Positions 13,262 through 26,390 of a stretch of DNA of 64,000 nt are shown in pieces (within the stretch, counting starts at the first letter, position 1; each line of letters begins with the position of its first letter). The stretch spans positions 64,153,249-64,217,248 of the forward strand of contig NC_088295.1 in NCBI RefSeq assembly GCF_032854445.1. The letters are read 5' to 3'. The position numbers were made by a program, and so were the translations under genes. The notes beneath the pieces were generated by a model that saw only the letters and a program-made list of their open reading frames with translations, was not told the DNA's origin and did not search any database. The DNA is from Liolophura sinensis. Taxonomy: Eukaryota; Mollusca; Polyplacophora; Chitonida; Chitonidae.

Positions 13262-13555
13262 ATTTATTGTGATTACTTGGGGCAGGGCGAGTCCATGCCA
13301 CAGAATGCTTGCCACTGAAGTATCATGTCAGAGACACGAGACATGACATCCCACCCAGTCGCATTATGTTGATACTGAGCCATCCAGTGTTGTTTCTTGG
13401 TCTAACCTTCAGTGATGAGCTGAAAGCATGGTAGCAACAATCACCATTTTTAAGTCTTGGATATGACCTGACCCAGGTTTGACAGCAGCTCACCTGACTT
13501 TAAGGTGGATGCTTTAACCATTAATCCCCCATGTGGTCGCTGTAAACCAAGATAG
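13262..13555 (-). mobile_element. SINE family D, near full length
   Basis: On the minus strand, a tRNA-like head (ATTAATGGTTAAAGCATCC as A-box region and GTCAAACCTGGGTC as B-box region) is followed by GACTTAAAAATGGTGATTG and a body with GACTGGGTGGGATGTCATG and ATGATACTTCAGTGGCAAGC. It ends towards 13262 in AATCACAATAAA. The body aligns with the plus copy at 11184-11480 (GACTGAGTGGGGACATCATG, ATGATGTTACAGTGAAGCAG). It is an old, diverged element. The open frames at 13155-13346 and 13450-13707 are shadows of it. Confidence 0.75.
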
Positions 13556-16500
13556 TAGTGACTTCTGTTAACAGATACTGCTGTGTGCATGAACATGGAT
13601 GGTGACCTTGTTACCTGGCTGCTGATAACAGTGACCTCACATGTGCCATATGACCCACCAAAAATAGTATTGACCCAAGGGCTACTGTGTACCTCACATG
13701 CAGCCATGACCTCATGGTTACTGTGCTTGTTTACTCGTATAAATATCTAGGTATTTTGTTCAGTCCAAAACTCACCTGTCAAGTCTATTTGTATATTAAG
13801 TGGACGTCGGACGATAGCTAAAGTTTGATTCCCTGCTAATTATTTGTAACACTCTCAAGCTGCTTCACTTTAACTGCTGTGATGTTATCTTATTGAATTG
13901 TGGCATAGGCCTTAAAAAACAAACTACAAAAGCTGTACTGAGAGAAGGCAGCCGCTCACACATCAGTGACATGCTTGACAAACTTTCCTGGCATAAATTG
14001 TCAAGATTTCCTTATTTGTAAATTTGACTATAGCTGATAATTTAGAATACCTGTGACATACATGATATATGAACATTTCCATGTATTTCGTATATATACA
14101 TGTATGTATTCTCTCTGCCTTCAATATGACCTCACTGCTTTCATATCCGTGTCACCCATGAATGCTTTATACTTTCTTTGGTCCATCAATTCATAACCTG
14201 CCAATGGTTCAAATTGAACTTAAGCAGCAAGTTGCACTGGAATTCCTTTGTTGAGATCACTTGGATATTTGTACTGCATACACACAACCTCTTTGGAAGT
14301 GTATGTATATACAGGCTTCAGCATCACAGTTTTATGCATAAGCTATACTCACCCCCAGCTGCTCTAGCTTCCTTTCAGATTCATCCACATATATTTCTTC
14401 TCCATTCCTTCCCTGGGCTATTCAAAGTCAAACTATTCCAATGATAGATTGGTCTAAGAATTGGTGACTTTAGAACACTGCGTGCTGCCAAGCGTGACTT
14501 AATGAAGAATGCCCCAGCTTCTAATTTATCACAAGGGGCTTTGTTTATGGTGCTTCTTTAAGTGTAATACTGACAGCTAATGAATTGGACACAGTTGCTT
14601 TTTTTAGCCATAACATTCCTGAGGCAATTTCTTTTCCCATGAGCTTCCAAATGTGTCCATGTCGTCTGTTTCTGGCCATTCTGTTACGATCTCAACTTGT
14701 AATCTCCGGTAAGATAATTGACATCCCTTGCTCCTCGATAACTCTCATACGTGGCCGGCATTAAAATTCATTAGTTAGCACTGGTCTGACTTTATTTTTT
14801 ACTCAGTGTAATGCAATTGCAAGCATATTGTCGTGTCTCTTTGCCCTTGTGAGAACAGGCTTCTTTGTGAAATGCCTTTTTTAAGGTGGAGTGAGGTTGG
14901 GGGTAGGCGATATGTTTTTATCGATAAAAGCAGTGGGATGAAGTCTGCATCCAAAATGAGCTTTTATTTAACTGTGTTGACAGCAGCTGCATGGCCTAAA
15001 CAATTATATCACCCAATTACAGCTTTGAACTTCAATCTGATGGGGAATTTTCTATTAAATCTGATGGCTTATCAACATGTTGTCCATGTTTTTTAACACC
15101 AGTTTTCATCTTGCTCTTGTTTATCTCGGAATTATTTGTTACTGTCTTACTCAATTTATTATCAGTTGAGCAAATTGAGGCTTCGAATAAACTTGAAAGA
15201 AAAAAATCCATGACCTGGGTGTCATTGAGTGGTAAATTACATAACAGTATTGATTTTGTCACGATTCTTGTGAGAAAACCACTCTAGAGAGTGGACCCAA
15301 AACTGGCGATGTAAAACATTTAATCTGTAACATTGCCATTTACGATGGTATAAGAAGAGACAACATGGATGGTGCAGTGTAGTTTTTTATACGTTAAACC
15401 AGCTCCCCTTCGCTGTGACATATTAAGGGGAAATTAAACTTCCTGAGTGTTCGAAGGCCTTCTGTGTACAATGTACAGATGCTTTTCTCTCATCTCCTTT
15501 CATGTTAATCCTCATATAAAAGTGTTTTACATCAAACCTCATCTAGCTTATTCCTATATGTGGCTATGATTAATGCATGCTGGCCACCTTATGCCACCGT
15601 TCTGTTATCACCGCAAGTAGCGAGTCTTTGTGGCGTGCTATTATAAGGACTGTGGCATGATGACAGAGTGATAACTATTGACCTGGGCTGTATGATCTCT
15701 TGTCAATCTTGATCTAATGGGGAAAAAGAGTTCCACTTAACACATAGGTATTTACTCAGGCGTATGGAAATGTATGTTACTCGTGTGATAAAGCACAGCC
15801 ATAAACAACCATAGTGCGTGTGAAGTGAAATGTATCCAGTTCTTGGCAAGTAATTGCTCCAGACATGCGATCAACTGTTGATCACCCAGGCAAATTCAGC
15901 CATTAAATGTCACGCTGATTACACATCAGGAGAAAGTTCTGCCATAAATGATCGGAAAGATTTGCTGTATCTGTCTCAAGAAATTTGAAATTGACGTTAT
16001 TTCCTACCAATCAATAAAATACAATAGGATTTCTTAGAAAACTTTTGTTATTATGAATTTATGACATTTGAACATTATGAGTTTACTCACATATGAGTGT
16101 TGGATAGCAAAGAACATTCAGGGTAAAGCGCAGACAACAGAGTGGTATTGTAATGGAACAACATTACCTCTTGTTATATGTGAGGAAATACTCACACTTG
16201 AGCTGACAGAGCTTGTCTAGACTTTTGTTTAACATGTCAAATTCAAAGACTGGTTGACCCCCGGTGGAGGCGACAGACTTCCTAGGAGCCAGACAAAACC
16301 CTCTTATGAAGGGACTGTGTCTCAGTTGTTTTCAGAAAGCGTGTTAAATGTGTTAGTGCAGAGAGAAATGTGTCTGCAGTATAAGTAAAAGATTTTGGTT
16401 CATTGCCTGTGGTTTTTACCTTTAGGAGGCACCAGGTGCTACCAATGGGGACCTTCAGGATTGATTCCATATTGTGGTTGTCAGCACCTGCTCACGCAAA

Positions 16501-16864
16501 TTTCTCTCCCTCATATCCGCATGTTAAAGAATTGATTTGCTTTTTATGTCGTGGCTGAACATCAGAATATATCAAAAGGCTTGAATGGCAAAAACAGGTA
16601 GTGATTTCCCCTTCGCTTGATTTCTTGGCCTTTTTCATATTTTTTTTACTTCTTTTATTAGTCCAAGTTTTCCTTGTCTTTCCTTTTTGAAAAGGAAGGA
16701 AACCTCATAATTGCCTTTGTCAGAATTGCCCAACAAGAATTTTGTACTAACAAAATTACACCTTCTGTGTATTAAATGTGTTTTAAAGTTTGTTTTTGGT
16801 AAGATTTAAGAAGGAATAAAGATCTTCCACACATTTACTATAAAGACTGGCTTTTATCACAAGT
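13556..16864. other. Noncoding DNA, no gene seen
   Basis: No exon supported. Two blocks of complex, less AT-rich sequence (14450-14800 and 15540-15960) stand out and are discussed as candidate regulatory elements. Confidence 0.5.
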
Positions 16865-17124
16865 GGGGCCTCCTTGGCTCAGTCGGTTAGCGCACTAGCG
16901 CAGCGTAATGACCCAGGAGTCTCTCACCAATGCGGTCGGTGTGAGTTAAAGTCCAGCTCATTCTGGCTTACTCTCTGGCCATAAGTGGGAAGGTCTGGCA
17001 GCAACCTGCGGATGGTCATGGATTTCCCCTGGGCTCTGCCTGGTTTCCTCCCACCATAATAATGGCCGCCGTCGTATAAGTGAAATATTCTTGAGTACGG
17101 CGTAAAACACCGATCAAATAAATA
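16865..17124 (+). mobile_element. SINE family A, full length
   Basis: The head is GGGGCCTCCTTGGCTCAGTC, with an A box at 16875-16886 (TGGCTCAGTCGG) and a B-box-like GAGTTAAAGTCC at 16943-16954 (TTCAA changed to TTAAA). The body follows (GGTCTGGCAGCAACCTGCGG), then the tail GTCGTATAAGTGAAATATTC with GAGTACGGCGTAAAACACC and an AAATAAATA end. Its 260 bp agree with the 258 bp of the 38287 copy, which fixes the full length of the family. The B-box mutation would be expected to weaken transcription. I found no clear TSD. Confidence 0.93.
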
Positions 17125-20100
17125 GTCCTTCAGATATAACATAATCCTTCCCTGCCAAATGCCCATATGCTCTATAAATATATATTAACATTTACATGTA
17201 TATAAGTTGATTGAGATAGATACACTTTATCTTAGTCAGGTGTGTAAAATGTTTATTAATCTCTGTCTTCAAATTGAGAAAATTAAATCTGTTTCTTTGT
17301 GAATATATCAGGGACCAGTTTCATGAGCTTTCATTAAATCATCTCTTGGTAGCATAATACTCCAGCATGTCCAGCATGATAGTCAAAAGACTTAAAGGAC
17401 AAGACCTCTAAAAGTCAAGTAGGCATCACTAAATAGACCACTTAAAACTGTACATAAATATACTTTCATTTAATTTTTTAGATCTGTGTGAAGAGATGCT
17501 AAAAAATTTGAATTCTAAGTAGGGCTTTATGGACCATACTATCAGAGGCTGGCAACTCTGACATCACTCTGTAGTTTTCCAGCTCTAATCACGACACTGA
17601 ATGTTGGAATAACTATTTTTACCTAAGAGTAAAAGATTACTGAAATAATGTTCCCCAAAATTCCTGCCTTCTGTTGATGACCGGTGGGGGGGGGGGGGGG
17701 TGAAAGTGATGTGACGTCAGAATTCCTAGATACCATCCTTATGGCCCATATAAAGCCCACCATAGTTTTCAGTTATTTAAATGCCTTTCAACACTTTTAA
17801 GAAAATCTGAAAAAATAAATGAAAGTATTTTTGGGCATAGTTTTCAGTTGTCTCTATGATATACCTTACTTCATAGTTTAGCTTTCTTTTACTTTAAGTC
17901 AAACACTACATAGAACTTACAACTTAGATTACATTGCTATAAGTACATGTATGACATGTGTATAGAAGATGTTGGCTAAAACAGTTGAAAACTGTGAAAA
18001 TAGCCTCATAGTCTTCAATTGCAGAAGCTTTATAAGACACAAATAAAATATATATGTGTAATAAATAGGCTACTAGTATTTGAGAGCAGAAAAACAATGG
18101 TGGGTTGGTGAAGTGGGTTAATGACTAATATTTTGAGCTTTTGAGTTTGAAATGAAAAAATGATTTGGACCAGTCACAGATTGTCATACAGAATTGTCAT
18201 GGGAATTATTCAGTGGTCACAGGCATGAAGAGCTTGTCAATTTTGGCCCAGAGTTGGGTTGACAGCCATTCACAGATAGCCATCATGACTTTGGTGGCTG
18301 TTTTTCACATTCAAGGACATCTTTTTTCTGAGCCGTCATTGGGATTTAATTTGGACTTGTTGGACAGCACTACATCACTTAACTGGGCTTTCCGCATGGC
18401 CCAGAAAAAAGATCCATGAGTTACTTGTGTGGCGTGATTCATTTGGACAATTGTCTGTGCTTCTGATGTTTTTATTGCAGGCCAAGGACATATAGTACAA
18501 CCCGGCACATTTGGGCTTTTCAGTGTTGTGGCCTATTCTCTGTACCATGTACAAATCAGACTTCAGACAGCTATAGCAGACACCGCCTTAGGTGGGATAC
18601 ACCCATTAATGATATGAAGGTTTAGCTGACTTTTTTATGCTCTGCGAGCTTGTACCATACAATGTGATGCGCCATGTTTCAAGCTGATGTTGGCAGGAAT
18701 TTATTCCTATAGATCGGCCATGCTCTGCCATTATAGGACATGCTAAAAGCATTTACATATATACATGTATGTTTATATACTCCATTCTTTGATAAGGACA
18801 TCGGGTTTCAAACAAAAGTTGAAGTACAGATGATGTAGATAATTGAGAAAGGAGCACTCATTTTTCATTATTCTACCATATCTCATGCATACCATATATA
18901 TATATTACATCTTGGTATTTACTTATGTAAAATATGTAAAACCTCAGAATGACCTTCCTTTATAAAGTGATATTTTCATATCTATGTGGTGTAATGTCAA
19001 ATGTGTTCGTTCACTGTCATTATTACATGCCTGAATACAATGACCTTTGATTCATGCTTTCTTTTATTACATGTATTATGAGAAGAAAATTGGAGATGTA
19101 AATAATATATAGCATATGTTGAAAGGACAACCCACTCAATCAGTGTTTTTCAGTGTTCAAATAGTGTGATAGTGTATATAAAACATGTGCATGCAAATTA
19201 GTGTACTTCTTTTGTCCTTTATTAACCTGTGACATTTATCATAAAGAATGTCAAAGGTTCGTACTCTGGACTGTGAGGTTAACTTTACATCATGCATCAT
19301 GCATCCTAAAGTCTTCATTCTGCTGTGGAAGCGACTTGGACAATACCTATCCACAACAAAGACTTTTTTGGTTTCTGCTTCACGTGGTGATTTGCTCAGT
19401 AATTCTAGTCTAAAGGTGAGCTTTGAAATGGAACAACAGCGAAAAGTCAGAGGGAAATTACCGGGATTATCCTGCTGAATGCTCCTTTAGGAGTCTTGTT
19501 TATGGCTTTCCTTTTGAGTTAATTGTTATCGATAGATCTGAGAGAATTCTGTTAGCAAAGTTTTGTATCATTAATATTATTACTGTTATTTTTATTAAAA
19601 GAAGCGTAGTGATTTTGTACCTGTGCGACATACTGTGTGTGACAAGGATGAAAGACTATTCTGCACAAGAGGGTGGTTGAGACAAGGACCATCACTGGTC
19701 AGCCCGCGGGGAAATCAGGAGGCAAGGGACCACCTTCATGGCATTATCTGTGAAAAGTTAATTAAATCTCCAGTGAAATATGCCACGGGACATTCTGCTG
19801 CAGCAACAAAGATAGTACGAAAAACCAGACAGTTTCCTCTCAGGCCATTTTACTTTACAGACTTCACTTTTTTCACCCTCATAAGTGGTTGGCTGACTCT
19901 GAAGTCCTTTCCCTTCCCCATCGATTTAAGCGGTCGCATATTGATTTTGTAAAGCTTATGCTGGTCCTGTAGCCTTCTATACAAGGTTTTGTAGTTGATT
20001 TTACTCACTACACATAGAAATTTGGTGACTTTGGCTGTAGGCTTTCTCTGGGCCTTAAATCGTGCCTTCAATCAGGCTTGATGGTTGATAGCAGTGGCAA

Positions 20101-22180
20101 AAGGGAGGGGAGAAAAAAATGACGAAAAGCTTCTAATGCAACTGCTGAAGCATTAGTGAATTAAATTCCAATACAAGCGTCTGTCAAGATATTGAAGCTG
20201 TCAAACAAGATTCCTGTTTCCCCATTTCAAGCCATTTGCCTCGCAAAGTTTAGCTCACAATTGTGTTAGTTGGAAAGTCAAGTGCTAATTTTACGCTGGC
20301 ATCTGAGAGAGTCATTGGCTGCAGAGCTACACACTGCCGATTGTGTTGTCGAGTTTGCATCACTGCGCTTTTTATCCTCACTTTAATCTGCCGTTAGAAT
20401 GATGTGAAGGTGCCAAATAATGGCTGAATGGAAAAGCACTGATTCTCTGCTCCTGGTCGGGATGAACTCCCACAGGCCATTTACTGGTATTGCAGTTTTG
20501 TTCCTCTTTCAGAATAACACCTTTCTGATCACATAATATTAGACATTTCAAAGAGGATTATGGCACAGAATTGTTCTCTTCAATAGTATCTGTGATCTCA
20601 AAAGACATGCACAGCCATTTTTATTGATTTCCTTCATGCTGTATCAATATTGTGTTTCCCCAACTGAATGAACATCAGATTATCTCAGGAGTTTGAAAAA
20701 AAGTTTTGGATCAATGCTAACTTTGACAAGGGAGGCTACCCCTAGGGCATCTTTGCCGTCAATGTGGATTTTGAGCTGGGCGCATTGAGCGAAACAGAGG
20801 CAATGGTCCTGGTCATCATGACAATCTGGTTGGATCACACGTAGGATTATGGCCGTATTAAAACTATGCATGTGTACTTTGTGCTGAAAATTTTCTGTTC
20901 ATGGTAAGAAACATGTGTAAATAGCTGTAAGGTTTGTTAGTATTCTGTTATTCTGATCTAAGAACAGATTAACAGCTTGAGAAAACCGTTACCTCAACAG
21001 TTCTTTTAGGTTTCTTTATTGTGCTGAATTCAACTTTGTCTTAAACTACTGTTTTTATCATCCTGCATGGAATTTGTCCTCCATGTAAATGTAGACAAAC
21101 ATTGATCTTGGCATCTTCATGTAGTCATTAGATAGAGTGTTGTTTTTTTTTTCATAAACTTTGATATAAAAAAATCTTCATCTTGTTTCGCTTGGAAATT
21201 ATTTATTTCTAGTTGAAACAGATTTAAGTTTATGTTATCCTTTAATGAGGTTGTTGAATTGGTGATTCTCTGCAATCTGGATAGTAAAGCCAACTGTACC
21301 AAATGTGAGTGAATTAAATCAACCAGAGAAATGTGCCTGATTTCTCCAGCTCTCACCACTGATCTAAAACCCATCAATGGAAATTGGTTGGAATGGACTT
21401 TCAGTCAGTTGATGTATCTGTTTAGGAAATCATTAACTTGGTTTGAGCTCATCTGGGATGCCGACTTGGGACATTACAGGAATAGTGAATTCTGGCTCTG
21501 CAGGTTCATGTTTTCACTGTTAGCACCAAGGGGAACATCACACTTGTTCGCCGGTATACCTGCATCTAAGTGGCATTTGTGGCAATATTTTTTAAAAATT
21601 TAAAAAAATTTTTGTACATGCATGTATGTATGAATATGTTGGGAAACCAACCCATGGCATTTGACCTTGTTTACGCAATTTAGATATTTCAGACTCAGAT
21701 GCCATATGACATTAAAAAGGAAACATTATGCTTATGATGATAAATGTTTAGTCAACTTTTATCATTCCTATGTCATCGTATGAGCCATCATGGTCGACAT
21801 CATGCTATATAACTGTGAAGGTCTAGAATTGTGATATTCTTGAATATAATTTACATGTTTTGTGACAATATTCATTTTATTCAACCTTCCCTGTGTAATG
21901 TTGTCTATAACTATCGTACTGACTGAGCTACATGGATAAGGACAGTGTCCCCTTCTTCTACATTCCACTTCATAGGCTTCTTTGTCATGTGCTATGTGCT
22001 GACTGAAGTATGTTACACAACTTGTTTCCCCCCAGTAATGGCTGGCTACAGATTCCTGCAGACAGAATAGAGGATGGGTTGGTGTCTGTATCACAGAGAG
22101 TCTTCAAGTCAGAACATAATTGGGACAAGGCCATTTTTATTGTGTTTAATACGTGGACAAGCTTTCTGATCGATACTATG
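17125..22180. other. Noncoding DNA, no gene seen
   Basis: Contains a 15-nt G run (17686-17700) and a TA microsatellite near 18895-18905. Overlapping open frames at 19201-19952 (up to 109 codons) have no recognisable domain. A complex, less AT-rich block at 20040-20460 is a candidate regulatory element. Confidence 0.5.
17686..17700 (+). repeat. Poly-G tract (15 nt)
   Basis: An uninterrupted G run between CCGGT and TGAAAGTG. Confidence 0.9.
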
Positions 22181-22310
22181 GATGAATGAATGAAACCTTT
22201 ATTTAAAGAGGGTAGCTCTGTAAAATTTAACAATTTGCTCTTCCCAGAGGCGCTCTATAACAACACATGGAAATTAAACCAGTACAAACAGTGTATACAA
22301 TTCCAGCTTT
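22181..22310 (-). repeat. 3' end of an unclassified retroposon with (TTCA)n tail
   Basis: The + strand starts GATGAATGAATGAAACC and then TTTATTTAAAGAGGGTAGC. Its reverse complement ends in a TTTAAATAAAGGTTTCATTC-type polyadenylation-like segment plus a (TTCA)n microsatellite tail. This layout is typical of the 3' end of non-LTR retroposons. The body (TTGCTCTTCCCAGAGGCGC) is not recognised and the boundary at 22310 is approximate. Confidence 0.45.
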
Positions 22311-25300
22311 TAAAAACATGAAAACAGTCAGTAATACATCATTACATATATCAGCTTATATAAATTTAGTGGTTGGTACTGTATATTGCAGATATATAGT
22401 ACGTAATCATTGCATGCTGTACATTTTATCAAACGCACATGGTCATCATACTTTATAATGATCTAATTTGCTACTGCCTGTATCAGTGTTTAAAATATGA
22501 TCCTGTGTTTTAAAGGAATATTGCAACACTTTTAATACCCAGTAGCCTGTTTTACAAAACAAACTCAACATGTAAAAGAGGCCCTAGGGTTTTCGATATA
22601 AAATCTCAGGTGATATTGTTTGTCCCCATTATTGTTTCATTTGGTATGTTCATTTGGTTATTGCCTAGGTAGACAGTAGGACTCCTGCTGCCTTCTCTTA
22701 TAAATTCTTGTCATGAAAACCATATTTGAGCTTTTCTTCCAGTTTGAATTAATATGATAATGTTCAGTGTCTGAAATATACCTGAGAGTATACACATTCC
22801 AGATACAGCTGGCATGAAGGGCAAATAATGAGACAGCAGTCTCTGTGGTGTTAAATACTGGCTATTCATATGTACAAGCTGCTCTCCAGGATAGAGTATG
22901 GAATCTGTGACACTGAAGCACATGTAATCACTCTGCAATATCATACTGTAGCAGTGCCATGATGATCAGGTGCTGTTAAATGCCTGATATGCTGGTTAGT
23001 TATCCCAGGTTGTTTGAGTCAGTATGGGGCCAGGCCTTCCTGTACTGCTTGGCCCCTGGATGAGGAACAGTCCAGCAGATGATCTTGACTGAGGACATGT
23101 CCCTTATTAACCTAGCCTCTTATGGACAGGACCTGGCACCTGGGGTGAAGCAGGGCCAGGGCAGCCTGTAACATGTGTCTGGTACTGGGTATTAAAACCA
23201 TCTGGCCTTGTGACAACTGACAGCATCTGTGTGAGGGTGATGGTAAGCTTCACAATGGCTGCCTACAGAGATGCCAGAACACTAGGCCTGTCATTCAGGG
23301 GGACAGTTCATGGACAAGTCAATGATGAAGAGGGACATCATACCACATTTGTAGTGGTATGGGAATAATTGAAATGGTTGCAGATGCATGCAATCCATGT
23401 CTTCTGAGCACAGATTTGATGTTATTGATACCTGTGTGCAGTGATACATATATACATGTACATGTAGTATTGGCCATTGATTTTGATATCATGGACAGAT
23501 TAATACTTTGACTTGTACAGATGAACATATATGTATTACTGTTATGATAATAAGAATTTTTAGAATAAAAATGGTGAACTATATTGTGAATGAAGAATTA
23601 TGTTTGTGTGGATTTATATTCAAGACTTTGTTTTTTTCTGTATTTGAGCTTGATGTACAATTGGTATTCAAGCTTTCTTTGGGGTCAGTAGTTGTTATAA
23701 CTCACCATGTTTTAATATTTTCAGTATTGCCAACGTTTTTTGGAGAATCCCAGAGGAACTTGTCTTATTCATTCATGTACATGTAAAAGCTGTATCAAAA
23801 AAAAAAATATCAAAATTTCCAGAAATGAGAAAAGCAGTCACTTAGACTGATGTTCTGGGTTGGACTGGAGTGAAGGCCAGTGATATTGGAACAACTTGTC
23901 TTAAACCATAGACTGCCAGACTCCACATTTCATATTTCATTGAACTTACTTTATTTCTTGCTTCCGTCCGTTCTTTTCTTCTTTTTTTTATCTCCTCGCT
24001 TTTATGATTGACTGTCTTCGATCGAATTTCCACAAGGCCATGGAAAATCTATATGCTCATCTGCAAGGCATCAATGCTATCTTATGTCATTAGAAGAATC
24101 AATATCTTTGAAAGCTTAAGGTTTCAGCAGGGTAGAATAGAGTGCGAAAAATCATTTGCTCAAATGTTGGCCTTTGAGGATGTTTAACATTTTAGAATTA
24201 CTGCCCCTAGGTGATCCAGCGTGTCTGAGGATTTATAATCCGACTCATTTGAAATGAAATCTATACTGTGAATGCAAATCCTAACACTGTCTTTCAGAAA
24301 CTTTTAAGTGTGTAAAGTGCCAATTGTATTTCGCACAAGTTAAGTATCAAAACGTAAAAAATGAAAACAAGCAGGTGGTTTCATGCGATATCATTTTATG
24401 TCATTTTCTTTGCTGTCTCGATCATACCAGACATTTAAAATAATGCCAAAATCAATCAAATTTAAGCACGACGGGCTATGAATTAATGATTAGTGCATCT
24501 TGTGTGCATCGTTAAAATGGGTGGAAGAAAGTGCACTAAGCAATTATACTCAGAGCAGTGATTTATGAAGCGGTTTCTACAGTGCGAGGTGAGTTCAGAT
24601 TGACATAAGGACGTAATAGGTTATGATCATAAGCGGAGAATTATGATCACAGTTTTATGATTTTATTGATTAGTTGTTTTATTGGTCAGTAATTACATGT
24701 AATCAACTGATTACATCTGGAGAACATGTCCATTTGCAAAATAATCTTACGCATGTGGAATTTAAAGATAAGTATCTGATTTTAAAAAGGGTAAAGTTGT
24801 TTTTGATAATTGTTAGCTCATGATTGTGTACAGAATTGGTGTGCTACTTCCTCTTTAGGGAAGTTTTTTTTTACAAGTCTTAAATGCTTTTGATTAAGAA
24901 GAGATATATTTTCATTTAGAATTTTAATTATATGAACCATGTGTAATTTCATTCATTTTCATATTTTCGCTGGTTACTTTTTGGACCCTATGCATGGAAA
25001 TTGCTCAGCAGAAAATTCAAGAGCTCTTTTATTAAATCCTTGGTTGCGAGTTTTCTAAATAGGCGAATTCATCCAACTCACTGATGTCTGCATGTTGCCT
25101 AAAAAATAAATAAATGAATAAAAAAATAAATGTGTCCCAGATACTTGCCGATCTCCGATTAGATTTGGTCTGCTATTCCTCAAATACAGTGTCACATTCA
25201 TCACTGCTGCCTTCAGGGAGAGAATTTTGCAGATAACAGAGGTTGAGGTGTATACAGTTTAGGTCCAGTTACTTATTGTGTTAGTCTATTGTGTATTTGG

Positions 25301-26011
25301 ATTGTCTGGGACAGGACATTGTCTACTGAGAACGGAAATTGACTGATCGGATCCACATTTGATCCACGTGATTTAAAGATAAAGCACCTCTGCTGTTTGG
25401 TATATCCTATTTCCTAGCAAACTCAGTGGCTCCTCGCCTGGTCAGGCGCTCGGCGCCGGTCATAATGGACTACTAAGGCTGATCGAAAATTCAAAACAAT
25501 GAATTTAATAATACATGGACTTGCATGTACTGTGAAAAACACAATCAGCTTTGTAAAGTTTTATCTATCAGAATTGTGTCCCTTGTGTCGGTGTTTTGTT
25601 GGAGGAGTATCCTATGTCCGGTTGCTCATTACCAGTCGGCTTAAGGTCAAGGGTATGAAGCAGATGGTCATTTGACCAGCAGTCACTTAGTGACAGAATT
25701 ACCTTGTCCTGGCAATCTCTAGTGAGCATCCCAGTATTCTGTACGGATATTAATCAAGTGATGGGATCTCTGTGTATCATGGACTATCCGGCATACTGTA
25801 CCTAGTCAGGGTATTATACAGTAGTGTTATACACATAAGGCACTTGGTGTGAACTCAGAAAATGGTCCACTTCCTTTGCTTGTATGCAGCACACCTAGCT
25901 GAATACCCGAATTGTATTTCCAATTTTGAAAGGTTAAAAACAGTTTGCATGCAATTTTTTGGCCATGAGCATAAATCATAATTTGTTCTTGTAAATGGAA
26001 ACCAGTAGTAT
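22311..26011. other. Noncoding DNA, no gene seen
   Basis: AT-rich, with TACATGTACATGTAG at 23455-23467. The 23000-23180 block is richer in GC. A GC-rich pair of palindromes (CGCCTGGTCAGGCG and CGGCGCCG) lies at 25435-25458. No exon is supported. Confidence 0.5.
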
Positions 26012-26390
26012 TTTATTTGAATATTTATGTATTTATTAGGTCATTGTTTAATGCCCCATGCTAGTATTTTCCCTTATAAGATGGCTGCCAGGTTTATGGG
26101 CGAAGGAAACTTGAGTGATCAGACTGAGCCACTGACCTTTGGTGAGCTACTGGCAAACTTACCCACTTGTGATATACATTATATTGGTGGAAGGAAAGTG
26201 GTCTTGTGTGGACAAGTAAGACCACACAAAAAGGCACCACAGACCACTTGTAGCCGCCAAGACCAGTGGAACGATGGAAGCAAGGTAATCCAGAAAATTC
26301 GCTGTGTGTGTAAGAGATTGAACCAGTGTATTGCGATTTTACCTGGCGATTGAAAGGCAAAGAACTTAACCACTTCTCAAGTAGACAAGG
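26012..26390 (-). mobile_element. SINE family B, long copy with tRNA-like head
   Basis: On the minus strand the head reads CTTGAGAAGTGGTTAAGTTC with an A-box-like GTGGTTAAG and a B-box-like GGTTCAATCTCT (reverse complement of 26313-26324). The body includes the family-B segment (reverse complement of TGAGCCACTGACCTTTGG). The tail (reverse complement of TTTATTTGAATATTTATG and of CCCTTATAAGATGGCTGCCA) is the module shared with family A. It is diverged and no TSD was seen. The open frames here (26027-26373, both strands) are shadows of the repeat. Confidence 0.75.

Noticed and set aside
16865-16960. Functional tRNA gene
   Set aside because: The A and B boxes are present, but the sequence does not fold into a complete cloverleaf and continues into the SINE body. 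It is the head of a retroposon.
26027-26373. Overlapping open frames of 64-108 codons on both strands
   Set aside because: They coincide with the family-B SINE, so the open reading is a by-product of the repeat.
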